The notes below the pieces were generated by a model, which worked only from the letters and a program-made list of their open reading frames with translations, did no database searches and had not been told where the DNA came from. The position numbers and the translations under genes are program-made. Shown here in pieces: positions 8,400 to 17,035 of a DNA stretch of 64,000 nt. Source of the stretch: Bacteroidia bacterium (GTDB lineage Bacteria > Bacteroidota > Bacteroidia > J057 > JADKCL01); NCBI GenBank assembly GCA_020635905.1, contig JACJYV010000004.1, forward strand, positions 1-64,000, read 5' to 3'. The stretch's first letter is position 1; every line of letters starts with the position of its first letter.

Positions 8400-9752
8400 T
8401 TGAATCCAGTCCGCAAATTCAAAATCCAATGGGAGGTCCTCGAACGGGGCTTTATTCCGCTGATTTTTCTGCTGGGATTATTTTTTACCTTTCACTTTCA
8501 CGGACAAAAAGACCGGGTCAAAAACGTGATCTGGTCTGATCAGGAGGGGTATTACGTGTATCTGCCTGCGGTTTTTATTTATGATGGTTTTGTAAAAATT
8601 CCCGTAAAAAATTGCTGCAGGATCAAGGAAGGAACGGGCGAAGTTGACACCAAATACACCTACGGGGTTTCTGTGTTTGAACTGCCTTTTTTTCTGGGTT
8701 CGCATGCCCTGGCCAAGGTCATTTACAATCCAGATCATCCTGAAACTTGCCACCACGATCAGTTCAAACCCAATGGGTTTTCCCTTGTTTATGCCTGGGG
8801 AGTTATGGTTTGCGCAGTATTCTGGCTCAGTTTTGGGCTTTATTTCCTGCTGAAGGTACTGCGTCGCTACTATTCCATCCCCATTTCCCTGCTCACCTGT
8901 CTGGTGATTTTCCTGGGTACGAATCTGTTTTATTATTCCATTGGCGAAGCGGGCATGTCGCACGTTTATTCCTTTGCCATTTTTGCGCTGGTGCTGTGGG
9001 CCCTCCCTTCCTGGCTGGAAAAGGGGAGTTGGGGCAAATCCATTTTGATTGGCACAGCCCTGGGGCTGTCAGTGGTGATTCGCCCCACGAATATCATTTT
9101 TGCCTCCGTGCTTTTGGGTTGGGAAGTTTATTCCTGGAAAGACCTGAAGCAAAGGCTGCAATTCCTCCCGGGCCTGTGGCCCAAACTGATTCTGATGGCC
9201 ATTCTGGCCCTGATTATCGCCTTCCCCCAGATGCTTTACTGGCACCACATCAATGGCTCCTGGGTGAGCTATTCTTATCAGGATGAGGGATTTACTTACT
9301 GGAACCGTCCCAAATTATTTCAGGTGTGGTTCAGCTACCAGAATGGCCTTTTCATGTACTCGCCTGTGATGCTGCTGGCCCTGGCCGGGCTGGTGCCCAA
9401 CCTGCGTAAACGGGTGCAAAGCGCCCCTTTTGTGCTGGTTATGTTTCTGCTTTCCAGCTACATCTTTGGCAGTTGGTGGGCCTGGTGGTTTGGCGGGGCC
9501 TACGGCCACCGCTCGTTTATTGAGTACTTCGCACTCCTTTCCCTGCCGCTGGCTGCCAGCCTCAAAGGCTTATTCAGCCTCAAATGGAAATGGACCCATT
9601 ACCTGGTTTTGGGGGTGATCATCTGGCTCATGCTCGCCCAAATGAAAATGACCCACCTCTATTCCCCGCCCTGGGACGGGGACAGCTGGACCTGGGACAG
9701 GTTTGTGAATACCTGGGAACTGGCTTTGAAATTCTGGAAAAAGTGGAGCTAA
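8400..9752 (+). CDS. Polytopic membrane protein, GT-C glycosyltransferase-like
   Basis: A 450-residue inner-membrane protein with about ten hydrophobic segments. There is no in-frame ATG near the N-terminus and a TAA lies at 8358, so the TTG at 8400 is the only reasonable start; it follows a promoter match at 8343-8373. The first outer loop carries S-D-Q-E-G-Y-Y followed by YLPA, the position and style of the acidic catalytic motif in GT-C enzymes that take polyprenyl-phosphate sugars (the GT39/ArnT-like group). A central V-I-R-P-T-N at the end of a helix is also common in that group. Substrate unknown. It stands alone, convergent with the minus-strand operon that ends 2 bp downstream. Confidence 0.6.
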   Translation: MNPVRKFKIQWEVLERGFIPLIFLLGLFFTFHFHGQKDRVKNVIWSDQEGYYVYLPAVFIYDGFVKIPVKNCCRIKEGTGEVDTKYTYGVSVFELPFFLGSHALAKVIYNPDHPETCHHDQFKPNGFSLVYAWGVMVCAVFWLSFGLYFLLKVLRRYYSIPISLLTCLVIFLGTNLFYYSIGEAGMSHVYSFAIFALVLWALPSWLEKGSWGKSILIGTALGLSVVIRPTNIIFASVLLGWEVYSWKDLKQRLQFLPGLWPKLILMAILALIIAFPQMLYWHHINGSWVSYSYQDEGFTYWNRPKLFQVWFSYQNGLFMYSPVMLLALAGLVPNLRKRVQSAPFVLVMFLLSSYIFGSWWAWWFGGAYGHRSFIEYFALLSLPLAASLKGLFSLKWKWTHYLVLGVIIWLMLAQMKMTHLYSPPWDGDSWTWDRFVNTWELALKFWKKWS

Positions 9753-9753
9753 C

Positions 9754-11343
9754 TTAGCGTCTTCTGCGGCGGGTGGTGCCACCCAGCCCCAGCACACCCA
9801 GCAATCCGCGGGTGACTTCGCGCACCACGGTGCGGCCCACGCTGCTGTTGATCACCCTTTCAAGGGTCGATTTTTGCGGGGCACGGCTTCTGGATGAGCG
9901 GGTTCCACCTGAGTAATAGCTGTCGCGGTTGCTTCGTTCAGCAGCTTCCTGCTGGCGTTTCAGTTCCTCCTGCTTTTCTGCCTCCTTGAAGCTTTCCAGC
10001 TTTTTATTCAGCAATTCATAAGCGCTTTCACGGTCGATCACCTCATTATACTTGTCCGTGAGGAAGGAGCGCTCCTCAAGTTCCTCAATCTCAGCAGGCA
10101 GCAGCACATCCATGCGCGAATGAGGCGCCACCATCATGGTATTGGCCAGGGGGGTGGGAATGCCTTTTTCATTGAGGGCTGTGACCAGAGCCTCCCCAAT
10201 ACCCAGCTGGGTCAGGATTTCATCCACATCATAAAATTCTGAAATAGGGAAGTTTTCAGCCGCAAGTTTGATCTTTTTGCGGTCTTTGGCCGTGAAAGCA
10301 CGCAGGGCGTGCTGGATTTTCAATCCCAGCTGTGAAAGCACCACATCAGGAATATCATTGGGATCCTGGGTGCAGAAATACAGGCCAACTCCCTTGGAAC
10401 GAATCAGTTTGACCATGGTCTCAATCTGGTCCAACAGGGCCTCAGAGGCCTCATTGAACATCAAATGTGCTTCATCAATGAAGATCACCAGTTTGGGAGC
10501 CTCGAGGTCGCCTTCCTCAGGGAAAGTGGAGTAAATTTCCGCCAGCAGACAAAGCATAAAGGTCGAAAACAGCTTGGGACGATCCTGGATGTCGGTCAGA
10601 CGCAGGATGTTGATGTAGCCCTGGCCTTCCCCATTGACCCGCAGCAAATCATCCACTTCAAAGGATTTTTCCCCGAAAAACAACTCTGCTCCCTGCTGCT
10701 CCAGCTCGATGATCTTGCGCAGAATGGTGCCCGAAGACTGGGTTGAGATCAGCCCGTATTCGTTTTTAATTTCGTCTTTGCCTTCGTTGGTAATGTATTG
10801 AAGGGTTTTTTTGAGGTCCTTCAGGTCCAGCAGGGGGAGGTCGTTGTCATCACAATATTTAAACACCAGGGCCATGACCCCGGCCTGGGTGTCGTTGAGT
10901 TCAAGGATTTTTGAAATGAGCACCGGGCCAAATTCAGAAACCGTGGCTCTGAGACGCACTCCTTTTTCTTTGGAAATGGTCAGCAATTCGACCGGGTAGC
11001 CATTTGGTTTCCACTCAAGACCAATGCTGGTCATGCGCTGGTCGATCTTGGGGTGCCCCAATGATGGCTGGGCCAGGCCGCTAAGATCCCCTTTGATATC
11101 CATCAGCAACACGGGAATAGAGCGGTCAGAAAGTCCTTCAGCCAGACATTGCAGGGATTTGGTCTTGCCCGTACCCGTGGCGCCTGCAATCAGTCCGTGG
11201 CGGTTGAGGGTTTTCAGGGGGATTCTTATAATGCTGCCTGTCTGAGTTTCCTTGTCGATCATTGCGGCACCCAAAGGGATTGAATCTCCTTTAAAAGTGT
11301 ATCCGTTTGCAATGGTTTCGAGGAATTTCTTTTTACCGCTCAT
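9754..11343 (-). CDS. HerA-like/DUF853 ATPase
   Basis: A 529-residue P-loop ATPase of the helicase HerA C-terminal-like (DUF853, YjgR) family. Walker A is GATGTGKT at 54-61, preceded by the typical N-R-H-G-L-I-A; Walker B is LVIFIDEAHLMF. The phrase LMDIKGDLSGLAQPS and the later YFCTQDPNDIPDVVLSQLG are characteristic. Family members are thought to be ring-forming DNA-translocase-like ATPases, but the cellular role of this branch is not established. The last 60 residues are a glutamate/arginine-rich coiled segment ending R-R-R-R-R. The start overlaps the 3' end of kdsB by 11 bp, making it the last gene of an nfeD-kdsB-herA-like operon. Confidence 0.85.
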   Translation of the reverse strand: MSGKKKFLETIANGYTFKGDSIPLGAAMIDKETQTGSIIRIPLKTLNRHGLIAGATGTGKTKSLQCLAEGLSDRSIPVLLMDIKGDLSGLAQPSLGHPKIDQRMTSIGLEWKPNGYPVELLTISKEKGVRLRATVSEFGPVLISKILELNDTQAGVMALVFKYCDDNDLPLLDLKDLKKTLQYITNEGKDEIKNEYGLISTQSSGTILRKIIELEQQGAELFFGEKSFEVDDLLRVNGEGQGYINILRLTDIQDRPKLFSTFMLCLLAEIYSTFPEEGDLEAPKLVIFIDEAHLMFNEASEALLDQIETMVKLIRSKGVGLYFCTQDPNDIPDVVLSQLGLKIQHALRAFTAKDRKKIKLAAENFPISEFYDVDEILTQLGIGEALVTALNEKGIPTPLANTMMVAPHSRMDVLLPAEIEELEERSFLTDKYNEVIDRESAYELLNKKLESFKEAEKQEELKRQQEAAERSNRDSYYSGGTRSSRSRAPQKSTLERVINSSVGRTVVREVTRGLLGVLGLGGTTRRRRR

Positions 11344-12088
11344 GTTTTAAAATGTGTTTTCGTGCTGCTTCAAGATCGTGTGGTGTATCCACTGAAAATG
11401 CTTCTTCCCGGGTTTCACCCGTCAAAATTTCAATTCCGTTTTCCATCCACCTGAGTTGTTCCAGAGATTCGGCCAATTCCAAAGCTGAGGGCTCCAGGGT
11501 GCGGATAATTTCGAGGGCAGAGGCGGTAAACCCGTAAATGCCAATGTGTTTGAAAAATCCGTGGCTGGCAGCCCAGTGTTCAAAATTTTCCTTTTCCCTC
11601 ACAAACGGGATAGAACTGCGGCTAAAATACAAAGCCCTTTGATTTCTGCCAATTACAACTTTGATGATGGAAGGCTCATTCAGCTCATTGAAATTGGAAA
11701 TCCGTTTGATCAGGGTCGAAACAAAAACTCCCTGATTTTGGATCAATGGCTGGCAGACTTCGTCAATCTGGCGGGGCGAAATGAAGGGTTCATCCCCCTG
11801 AATATTGATGTAGGCATCAAAAGGAGGCAGATTTTCTGCCACCTCAATCAGACGGGAGGTGCCGTTCATGTGGTCCTGCCGGGTCATGGTCACCTTCCCC
11901 CCAAACGCCTTGACGGCCTGATAAATGCGTTCATCGTCCGTGGCTACGGTGAGATCAGTAAGGGAATCAGCCTGGGAGGCCTGGGTATAGACCCGCTCAA
12001 TCAGGGGCTTGCCGCCAATGTCGGCCAAAGGCTTGCCCGGGAGGCGACTGGAGGCGTATCTGGCTGGAATTACCCCGAGAATTCTCAT
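11333..12088 (-). CDS. kdsB: 3-deoxy-manno-octulosonate cytidylyltransferase (CMP-Kdo synthetase)
   Basis: A 251-residue cytosolic enzyme that activates Kdo with CTP to CMP-Kdo for lipid A-core assembly. The N-terminus IPARYASSRLPGKPL is the nucleotide-binding signature, followed by INIQGDEPFI (metal-binding Asp) and VDTPHDLEAAR near the end; the length is normal for the family. Its start overlaps the stop of the upstream NfeD gene by four bases, and its 3' end overlaps the HerA-like gene, so translation is coupled along the operon. The pathway confirms an outer membrane with Kdo-containing LPS. Confidence 0.95.
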   Translation of the reverse strand: MRILGVIPARYASSRLPGKPLADIGGKPLIERVYTQASQADSLTDLTVATDDERIYQAVKAFGGKVTMTRQDHMNGTSRLIEVAENLPPFDAYINIQGDEPFISPRQIDEVCQPLIQNQGVFVSTLIKRISNFNELNEPSIIKVVIGRNQRALYFSRSSIPFVREKENFEHWAASHGFFKHIGIYGFTASALEIIRTLEPSALELAESLEQLRWMENGIEILTGETREEAFSVDTPHDLEAARKHILKHER

Positions 12089-13425
12089 TTCTTTTTCACA
12101 ATCAAGACTGTACTGCGCATCCGTTTTACCTCCACTTCTGCGCCTTTTTCGAGGTAACTTCCCTCGGTTTCAGCATCCAGACGGGTGCCGTCTATTTCCA
12201 CAAACCCGGCGGGTTTGAGGTCGGTCAGCGCCACCCCCGTCTTGCCAATATAATCCAGCAATTTGGAATCCATGGCTGTATAGCCCTTTTCCTTGTCCTG
12301 AGTCTCGCCATCCACAAAGGGAAAATTCCGCGAAGCTGTGATAAACTGCTTCGCCACCCAGATCACCAGTATCAGACTCGTGACCATGGAAACCAGGACG
12401 ATGGCAAAGGATTGCAGCATGATAGTCCCATTGACCAGGCTAAAGTCCATGAAATCATTGCGCAGCAGTGAAATGGCCAATCCGCTCACCGTGAGGACGA
12501 TCCCGCTGATGCCTGCCACCCCAAAGCCGGGTATGACAAAGATTTCCAGGGCAATGAGCACAATTCCAATCGCGAAAATCAGGATCTCCCAGTTTTGAGC
12601 CAGGCCTTCGAGATAGTGAGGTGCAAAGAAAAGGGAGGCAGCCACGATGGCCACTCCACCTGCAAAGCCAAAACCCGGGGTTTTCAGTTCCATGAAAATC
12701 CCACCAAAGATCAGCATGACCAAAAATCCGCTTACTGCTGGGTGAATCAGAATCTGAATAATCGTTTCAATGAAATCGGATTCGTGGGTGATGACCTCTG
12801 CATTTTCGTAGCCATAATGAGAAATTACCTCTTTCAGGTTCTTGAATTCGCCCTCACAATAACCGTTATCAATGGCTTCTGAGGTGGTAAAAGTAATGAC
12901 AGTCCCTTCAGGACTCAGGCCTTCAATGACCAGATTTTGGTCCACCATTTTTTCTGCGATGTCTGGATTTCTGCCCTTCATTTCGGCCGTGGCGCGCATG
13001 GTGGCCCGCATGTAGGATTGATATTTGTCGGGCATGGCCATGCCCGTTTCGCCCGAAACCACGGTTACAGCCCCGATTTGGGAGCCTGGCGCCATAAAAA
13101 TGCTGTCGCAGGCAATAGAAATGAGGGCTCCCGCAGAGGCCGCATTTTTGTCAATGAAAACGGCCGTGGGAAGCTTGGAATTGAGAATGGTGGTGCGAAT
13201 GGAATCAGCAGATTCTACCAATCCTCCGTAGGTATTCATGTGAATGAGCACCAGATCAGCCTGAGCCTCGCGGGCAGCCGTGAAACCGCGCGAAATGTAA
13301 CGGGCTGAGGCAGGGTGAATTTCGTCGAAAAGCTCCAGCACATAGACCTTTTGCCCGAAAATCTGCAGGGGAAAAAGGAACAGGAGGAGAATTAGCCAGT
13401 TTAGGTTAGATGAACGTTTTGCCAT
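12085..13425 (-). CDS. NfeD-family membrane-bound serine protease (ClpP-class)
   Basis: A 446-residue protein: signal sequence to about residue 24, a ClpP/crotonase-fold protease domain (about 26-220), then a run of hydrophobic helices (about 225-380) and a C-terminal NfeD OB-fold domain. The catalytic pair can be placed by comparison with the archaeal 1510-N protease: Ser97 in N-A-A-S-A-G and Lys134 in P-D-K-Y; the M-N-T-Y-G-G loop near 63-68 supplies the oxyanion region. Long NfeD proteins normally pair with stomatin/flotillin proteins, but no such gene is next to it here; instead it leads an operon with kdsB and a HerA-like ATPase. Likely role: membrane protein quality control. Confidence 0.88.
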   Translation of the reverse strand: MAKRSSNLNWLILLLFLFPLQIFGQKVYVLELFDEIHPASARYISRGFTAAREAQADLVLIHMNTYGGLVESADSIRTTILNSKLPTAVFIDKNAASAGALISIACDSIFMAPGSQIGAVTVVSGETGMAMPDKYQSYMRATMRATAEMKGRNPDIAEKMVDQNLVIEGLSPEGTVITFTTSEAIDNGYCEGEFKNLKEVISHYGYENAEVITHESDFIETIIQILIHPAVSGFLVMLIFGGIFMELKTPGFGFAGGVAIVAASLFFAPHYLEGLAQNWEILIFAIGIVLIALEIFVIPGFGVAGISGIVLTVSGLAISLLRNDFMDFSLVNGTIMLQSFAIVLVSMVTSLILVIWVAKQFITASRNFPFVDGETQDKEKGYTAMDSKLLDYIGKTGVALTDLKPAGFVEIDGTRLDAETEGSYLEKGAEVEVKRMRSTVLIVKKK

Positions 13426-13470
13426 ATTGGAAAATCCTTGTGAAGCAGGAAATTTTTCTCATATTTTACT

Positions 13471-13504
13471 CAAAAATAGGCAAAAATGTTTGAAAACAGG
13501 CCAA
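13471..13504 (-). promoter_or_regulatory. Promoter for the nfeD-kdsB-herA operon
   Basis: On the minus strand, CAAAAATA at 13471-13478 reads as TATTTTTG, an exact -7 match. The -33 is weak (CCAA at 13501-13504, about 22 bp away). It lies 45 bp upstream of the nfeD start. Confidence 0.4.
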
Positions 13505-14355
13505 TCATTCAGCGATTTACCTTTCCCTGGAAAGTCTGGAAAGTTTTGCCTGATGAGGTTTCCGGGTTTCTGGCCGTGGAGTGCCGTCAGGGGAATCCAC
13601 AAAAAATGGGAATTGGTCTGGTGAATCCTGAGTCAGAGGGGGGAGAAGTGGAGGTGTTTGAACCGCAAAATGGCTGGTATTCAGGTTTAATGGATTTTTA
13701 TCAGGGGCATTTTGTGGTGTTTGAATACGATGATCACTCCCTGCCCATGGGTACGGGCCTGTATGTTTTTCGGGGAATTGCTTCAGGCAAGGAAACTGGG
13801 ATTCGTGAAGTTTGGCGGGAAACAGGAGTGGATTTTGTGGGAATCACAGACCAGGGAATTTTTGGCAGGATTGAAAATCAGCCTTTTCGTGGGGGAGAGG
13901 AGGGTAATTCCATTCTGTTTGATTTGAATTCGGGTAAAATTCTGCAAAAGCTGTCCCAAAAAGAAAGTGAGGATTTATCAGACAGGATTCAGCATTTCAT
14001 TCAGGAAAAACGCATGCCCGCCCGTCGTTACCCTCAACGCACCTTTCAGGGCGAGGAAAAATTTGCAGAATTTGCCGCGGAAATCGAACTGAGGGGCCTC
14101 GGCCTGCCCTTCGGGCAGGTGGAATTTCTGGAAACCCGCGGGCGGGAAATCAGGTGCTATTTTCTGAAGGATGCCAACGGACTCCTTCAACAATGGTTTG
14201 AGCTGCGCCAGGAAGGAAAGCTCATTTTACAGGAATTACTGGCTGCTGACCTGGAAAAAATGACCCTGGAATCATTTTTTGAATTCAATGGAAGTCTGGT
14301 GTTGCTCGCAGGCGAGCGCCAGCTGGGAATTTTGAAACTTGGTTCAGGGAATTAA
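13486..14355 (+). CDS. DUF4905-like cytosolic protein
   Basis: A 289-residue protein without signal peptide or membrane segment. The pattern (a W-K-V-L-P-D near residue 20, L-A-V-E-C-R, a G-W-Y-S-G-L-M-D-F-Y block, then F-E-Y-D-D-H-S-L-P-x-G-x-G-L-Y-V) is what I remember of the DUF4905 family of Bacteroidota, which has no known function; I could not verify this. The first half looks beta-rich with tryptophans and glycines at repeat spacing, suggesting a propeller-like fold. It diverges from nfeD with only about 60 bp between starts and is followed convergently by PPK2. Confidence 0.6.
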   Translation: MFENRPIIQRFTFPWKVWKVLPDEVSGFLAVECRQGNPQKMGIGLVNPESEGGEVEVFEPQNGWYSGLMDFYQGHFVVFEYDDHSLPMGTGLYVFRGIASGKETGIREVWRETGVDFVGITDQGIFGRIENQPFRGGEEGNSILFDLNSGKILQKLSQKESEDLSDRIQHFIQEKRMPARRYPQRTFQGEEKFAEFAAEIELRGLGLPFGQVEFLETRGREIRCYFLKDANGLLQQWFELRQEGKLILQELLAADLEKMTLESFFEFNGSLVLLAGERQLGILKLGSGN

Positions 14356-14367
14356 CCCCCAAACCCC

Positions 14368-15273
14368 TTACTTTTTGCTTTTGGCGGGCGCTTCAGCCAC
14401 CAGGGCCTTGCGAATAACCTGCAATTCCTCGCGGTGCTGATCTGTGACCTCAGGGTAAGCCATTTTCAGGCCACATAGGTGTTCCAGCACGATTTTGGAA
14501 ATGATCAGACGGGCGTTTTTCTTGTCGTCGCCAGGAATAATGTACCAGGGGCTGTTGGCGGTCGAGGTGGCGTTCACGCATTCCTCGTAGGCTTTTTGGT
14601 AATCGTCCCAATACTGCCGTTCCTCTGTATCTGCAGGCGACAATTTCCAGTTTTTCTCAGGACGGTCGATGCGTTCCAGAAAGCGCTGGCGTTGTTCTTC
14701 GCGGGAAATGTGCAAAAAGAATTTGACCACAATGGTGCCGTTGCGATGGGCATATTGCTCGTGGTTGCGAATGTCCTCATAGCGATTTTGCCAAACCTGA
14801 TCCAGATTCTGGGTAAATTCCTCGGGAATCAGCTGATATTTGGTCAGAATAGTGGGATGCACCTTGACCACCAGCACTTCTTCGTAATAGGAACGGTTAA
14901 AAATGCCTATTCTGCCCCGCTCGGGCATGGCAATATTGGTGCGCCACAGGTAATTATGGTCCAGTTCCGTGGTGCTGGGCTTTTTAAAGCTGAAAACCTG
15001 AACCCCTGCAGGATTTACGCCCGTCATCACGTGCTTGATGGCTCCGTCCTTGCCCGCAGTATCCATTCCCTGAAAAATCAGCAGCATGGCGTAGCGGTTG
15101 TGCGCATACATCATGTTTTGCAGATCGTAAATTTCCTTTTGGTAATCCTCCAGCAACTTGGAATATTCTTTGCCTGACTTATAAAGAGGCGCGATTTTTG
15201 TGGGAACATCTTTGATTTGAATGGGTTTTTCGGGCCGTACCCGGAAATCCTCAGGGTTAATTTTTATGTTCAT
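14368..15273 (-). CDS. Polyphosphate kinase 2 family protein
   Basis: A 301-residue cytosolic enzyme of the PPK2 family, which moves phosphate between inorganic polyphosphate and nucleotides (AMP, ADP, GDP or NDP depending on subclass). Walker A is GMDTAGKDG at 69-77, the lid contains RSYYEE followed by V-K-V-H-P, and the W-x-x-S-P-A-D block is present. I chose the ATG at 15273 over the TTG at 15279. The sequence resembles the single-domain polyphosphate:AMP/ADP phosphotransferases (class III), but the subclass is inferred. It is divergent from the DUF1573 gene, with 96 bp between the starts. Confidence 0.92.
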   Translation of the reverse strand: MNIKINPEDFRVRPEKPIQIKDVPTKIAPLYKSGKEYSKLLEDYQKEIYDLQNMMYAHNRYAMLLIFQGMDTAGKDGAIKHVMTGVNPAGVQVFSFKKPSTTELDHNYLWRTNIAMPERGRIGIFNRSYYEEVLVVKVHPTILTKYQLIPEEFTQNLDQVWQNRYEDIRNHEQYAHRNGTIVVKFFLHISREEQRQRFLERIDRPEKNWKLSPADTEERQYWDDYQKAYEECVNATSTANSPWYIIPGDDKKNARLIISKIVLEHLCGLKMAYPEVTDQHREELQVIRKALVAEAPAKSKK

Positions 15274-15369
15274 GCTCAATTTGTAATTTTGATGATGCTG
15301 GAATTAGCTTTGATAGAAAATTCACGTTTACTAATTACGTCAAAAGTTTTGCTCAGGCAAATTCATTTT

Positions 15370-16473
15370 ATGAGAATACTGTTGCTCAGTTTGGTGGTCT
15401 TGCTTTGCGCTAGAAGGGTTTTTGCCCAGGCTCCGTCTCCCAAAGGGAGCATTTTATTTGAGAAAATTGCCCATGAATTTGGGGAAATCAAAGAGGAGGG
15501 AGGGATTGTCTTTACAGTCTTTCGCTTCGAAAATGTGGGCGAAGGCGACCTCCAGCTGACCTCAGTGAAAGCCAGTTGCGGCTGCACAACTCCCACCTGG
15601 TCGCGGGATGTGGTGCCCTCCAAAGGCAAGGGATTTATCAAAGTGGAATTTGACCCGCTGAATCGTCCCGGCTATTTCAGCAAAACCATTCAGGTGGAAA
15701 CCAACAGCGATCCACAACCCAAAGTCCTGACCATTTCAGGTACGGTGCTGCCCCGCCAAAAAGGGCCGGCCGATTTTTATCCTTTTGAGGAAGGCAATAT
15801 TCGCTTCAAAACCAATCACCTGGCCTTTGGCCATGTTTTTATGGGCGAAAAGGACACTTCCTCTACAGTTTTATACAACCAGGGCAACCGTAGCATTCAT
15901 ATTTTTCCCGAAAAAACTGCTTTGCTTCCCCAATTGAAAATGCAGGCCTCTTCCACGGTGCTCAAGCCAGGGGGCACAGTGCGTCTTTCATTTGAGTATT
16001 CCACCTACATCAAAAATGATTATGGATTCCTCTTTGAATATTTTTTCCTGGAAACGGATGATGAAGAGAAGCCCAAAAAGCGAATCAATGTCAGTGCTGA
16101 TATTCAGGAGGATTTCAGGTTTATGGCGGCCGACCAGAAAGCCAGGGCGCCAAAGGGCAAATGGGACAAAACGGAACATAATTTTGGGACCATCAATCAG
16201 GGCGATAAGGCTGAAACGGTTTTTACCCTGACCAACACGGGCCAGAAGGACCTGCTGATTCGCAAAACCAAAGCCAGCTGTGGCTGTACTTCCAGCAAGC
16301 CTGAGAGCACGCTGCTGGCCCCTGGAACTTCCACCAAAGTGGAAGTGAGTTTCAACAGCACAGGCCGGGCCGGCCTGCAGGAAAAGACCGTAACCGTGAT
16401 CACCAACGACCCCGTCAATCCTGTGATCTACCTGAAAATCAAGTGTGTGGTGAAAGGGGATGGCACAGAATAA
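15370..16473 (+). CDS. Secreted protein with two DUF1573 domains
   Basis: A 367-residue protein. The start at 15370 is chosen because it gives a signal peptide (MRILLLSLVVLLCARRVFAQ); the longer frame from 15217 runs back over the divergent PPK2 gene. Two DUF1573 Ig-like domains, at about 35-125 and 265-360, share F-G-x-I, the V-K-A-S-C-G-C-T-T / T-K-A-S-C-G-C-T-S cysteine motif, and a G-x-x-K-T-V-x-V-x-T-N-D end. DUF1573 proteins are common, exported and uncharacterised in Bacteroidota. Between them is a non-cysteine Ig-like stretch. An inverted repeat begins 4 bases after the stop. Confidence 0.85.
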   Translation: MRILLLSLVVLLCARRVFAQAPSPKGSILFEKIAHEFGEIKEEGGIVFTVFRFENVGEGDLQLTSVKASCGCTTPTWSRDVVPSKGKGFIKVEFDPLNRPGYFSKTIQVETNSDPQPKVLTISGTVLPRQKGPADFYPFEEGNIRFKTNHLAFGHVFMGEKDTSSTVLYNQGNRSIHIFPEKTALLPQLKMQASSTVLKPGGTVRLSFEYSTYIKNDYGFLFEYFFLETDDEEKPKKRINVSADIQEDFRFMAADQKARAPKGKWDKTEHNFGTINQGDKAETVFTLTNTGQKDLLIRKTKASCGCTSSKPESTLLAPGTSTKVEVSFNSTGRAGLQEKTVTVITNDPVNPVIYLKIKCVVKGDGTE

Positions 16474-16474
16474 A

Positions 16475-16538
16475 GTGAACCGCTAAAAACTTAGAATATC
16501 TGCGTTGGACTTGATTTTCTTTGTTTTTAGCGGTTCCC
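16475..16538. repeat. Dispersed inverted-repeat element, short form (copy A)
   Basis: A perfect 14-bp inverted repeat, GAACCGCTAAAAAC (16477-16490) with its complement at 16523-16536, encloses a 32-nt loop and begins just after the stop codon of the DUF1573 gene. Read on the minus strand it shares both ends with the element at 26719-26840 (CTAAAAACAAAGAA on one side, TCCAACGCAGA then AGTTTTTAG on the other). It may also act as a terminator, but it has no strong T-tract. Confidence 0.85.
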
Positions 16539-16658
16539 TAAACTTTTTCCTCAACCTGCATTTCTAAAATCCAGCCCGATTCTGGGTGTCGTTTCGACAC
16601 TCAAGAACAAATTTCTGATTAATATTTGGAATATCGATAGGAATTGATATATTTGTTG

Positions 16659-16677
16659 TATCAAGTTTAACTTGATA
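16659..16677. promoter_or_regulatory. Perfect 19-bp palindrome (operator-like)
   Basis: TATCAAGTTTAACTTGATA is an exact dyad around the T at 16668, with AT-rich flanks. It could be a binding site for a dimeric HTH regulator. No target gene is apparent downstream on either strand within the gap. Confidence 0.45.
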
Positions 16678-16795
16678 TTTACAGAGCAAGGGGTAGGGTG
16701 ACTCAGCAATCAGTTGGGTCCCCTATTTTTTTTATGCCTGCCTCAAACTGGTTTTCTTCATTTTCCCCTACTTTACTCACCCTTTATATTCAAAA

Positions 16796-16865
16796 ACCGT
16801 TCAACCCTGAATTCAGACGGTTCACTCCCGATAATTACCGTTCATCCCTCAATTTCGACCATTCA
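16796..16865 (+). promoter_or_regulatory. Four phased ACCGTTCA direct repeats (LytTR-like sites)
   Basis: ACCGTTCA at 16796, ACGGTTCA at 16817, ACCGTTCA at 16837 and ACCATTCA at 16858 lie 21, 20 and 21 bp apart, so all face the same side of the helix. The spacers are also related (CCCT followed by AATT). LytTR-domain regulators such as AlgR bind direct repeats with a CCGTT core at about this spacing. The array is oriented towards an orphan terminator 97 bp downstream. Confidence 0.55.
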
Positions 16866-16961
16866 TCCTCGGAATGAAACATTTTATGGGCTTTTTCGGT
16901 AATATGTACTGTGCCTGTTTTATAAATAATTTTCATTGCAGACTGGAAGTTATAGAGAAAT

Positions 16962-16989
16962 TGCCCCGAAGCCTATTCGGGGCATTTTT
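16962..16989 (+). terminator. Intrinsic terminator with no gene assigned
   Basis: A perfect 9-bp stem, TGCCCCGAA/TTCGGGGCA, with a 5-nt loop is followed by TTTTT. The T-tract is only on the right, so it stops rightward transcription. The nearest rightward gene ended about 490 bp upstream. Confidence 0.75.
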
Positions 16990-17004
16990 ATGGTGCATCA
17001 GCAC

Positions 17005-17035
17005 AAAAAAAGCCTTCATGTTGCGAAGGCTTTTT
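17005..17035. terminator. Bidirectional intrinsic terminator
   Basis: A7 then GCCTTC, a 7-nt loop, GAAGGC then T5. It can serve the leftward flavin reductase gene, whose stop is 25 bp away, and any rightward transcript. Confidence 0.8.
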
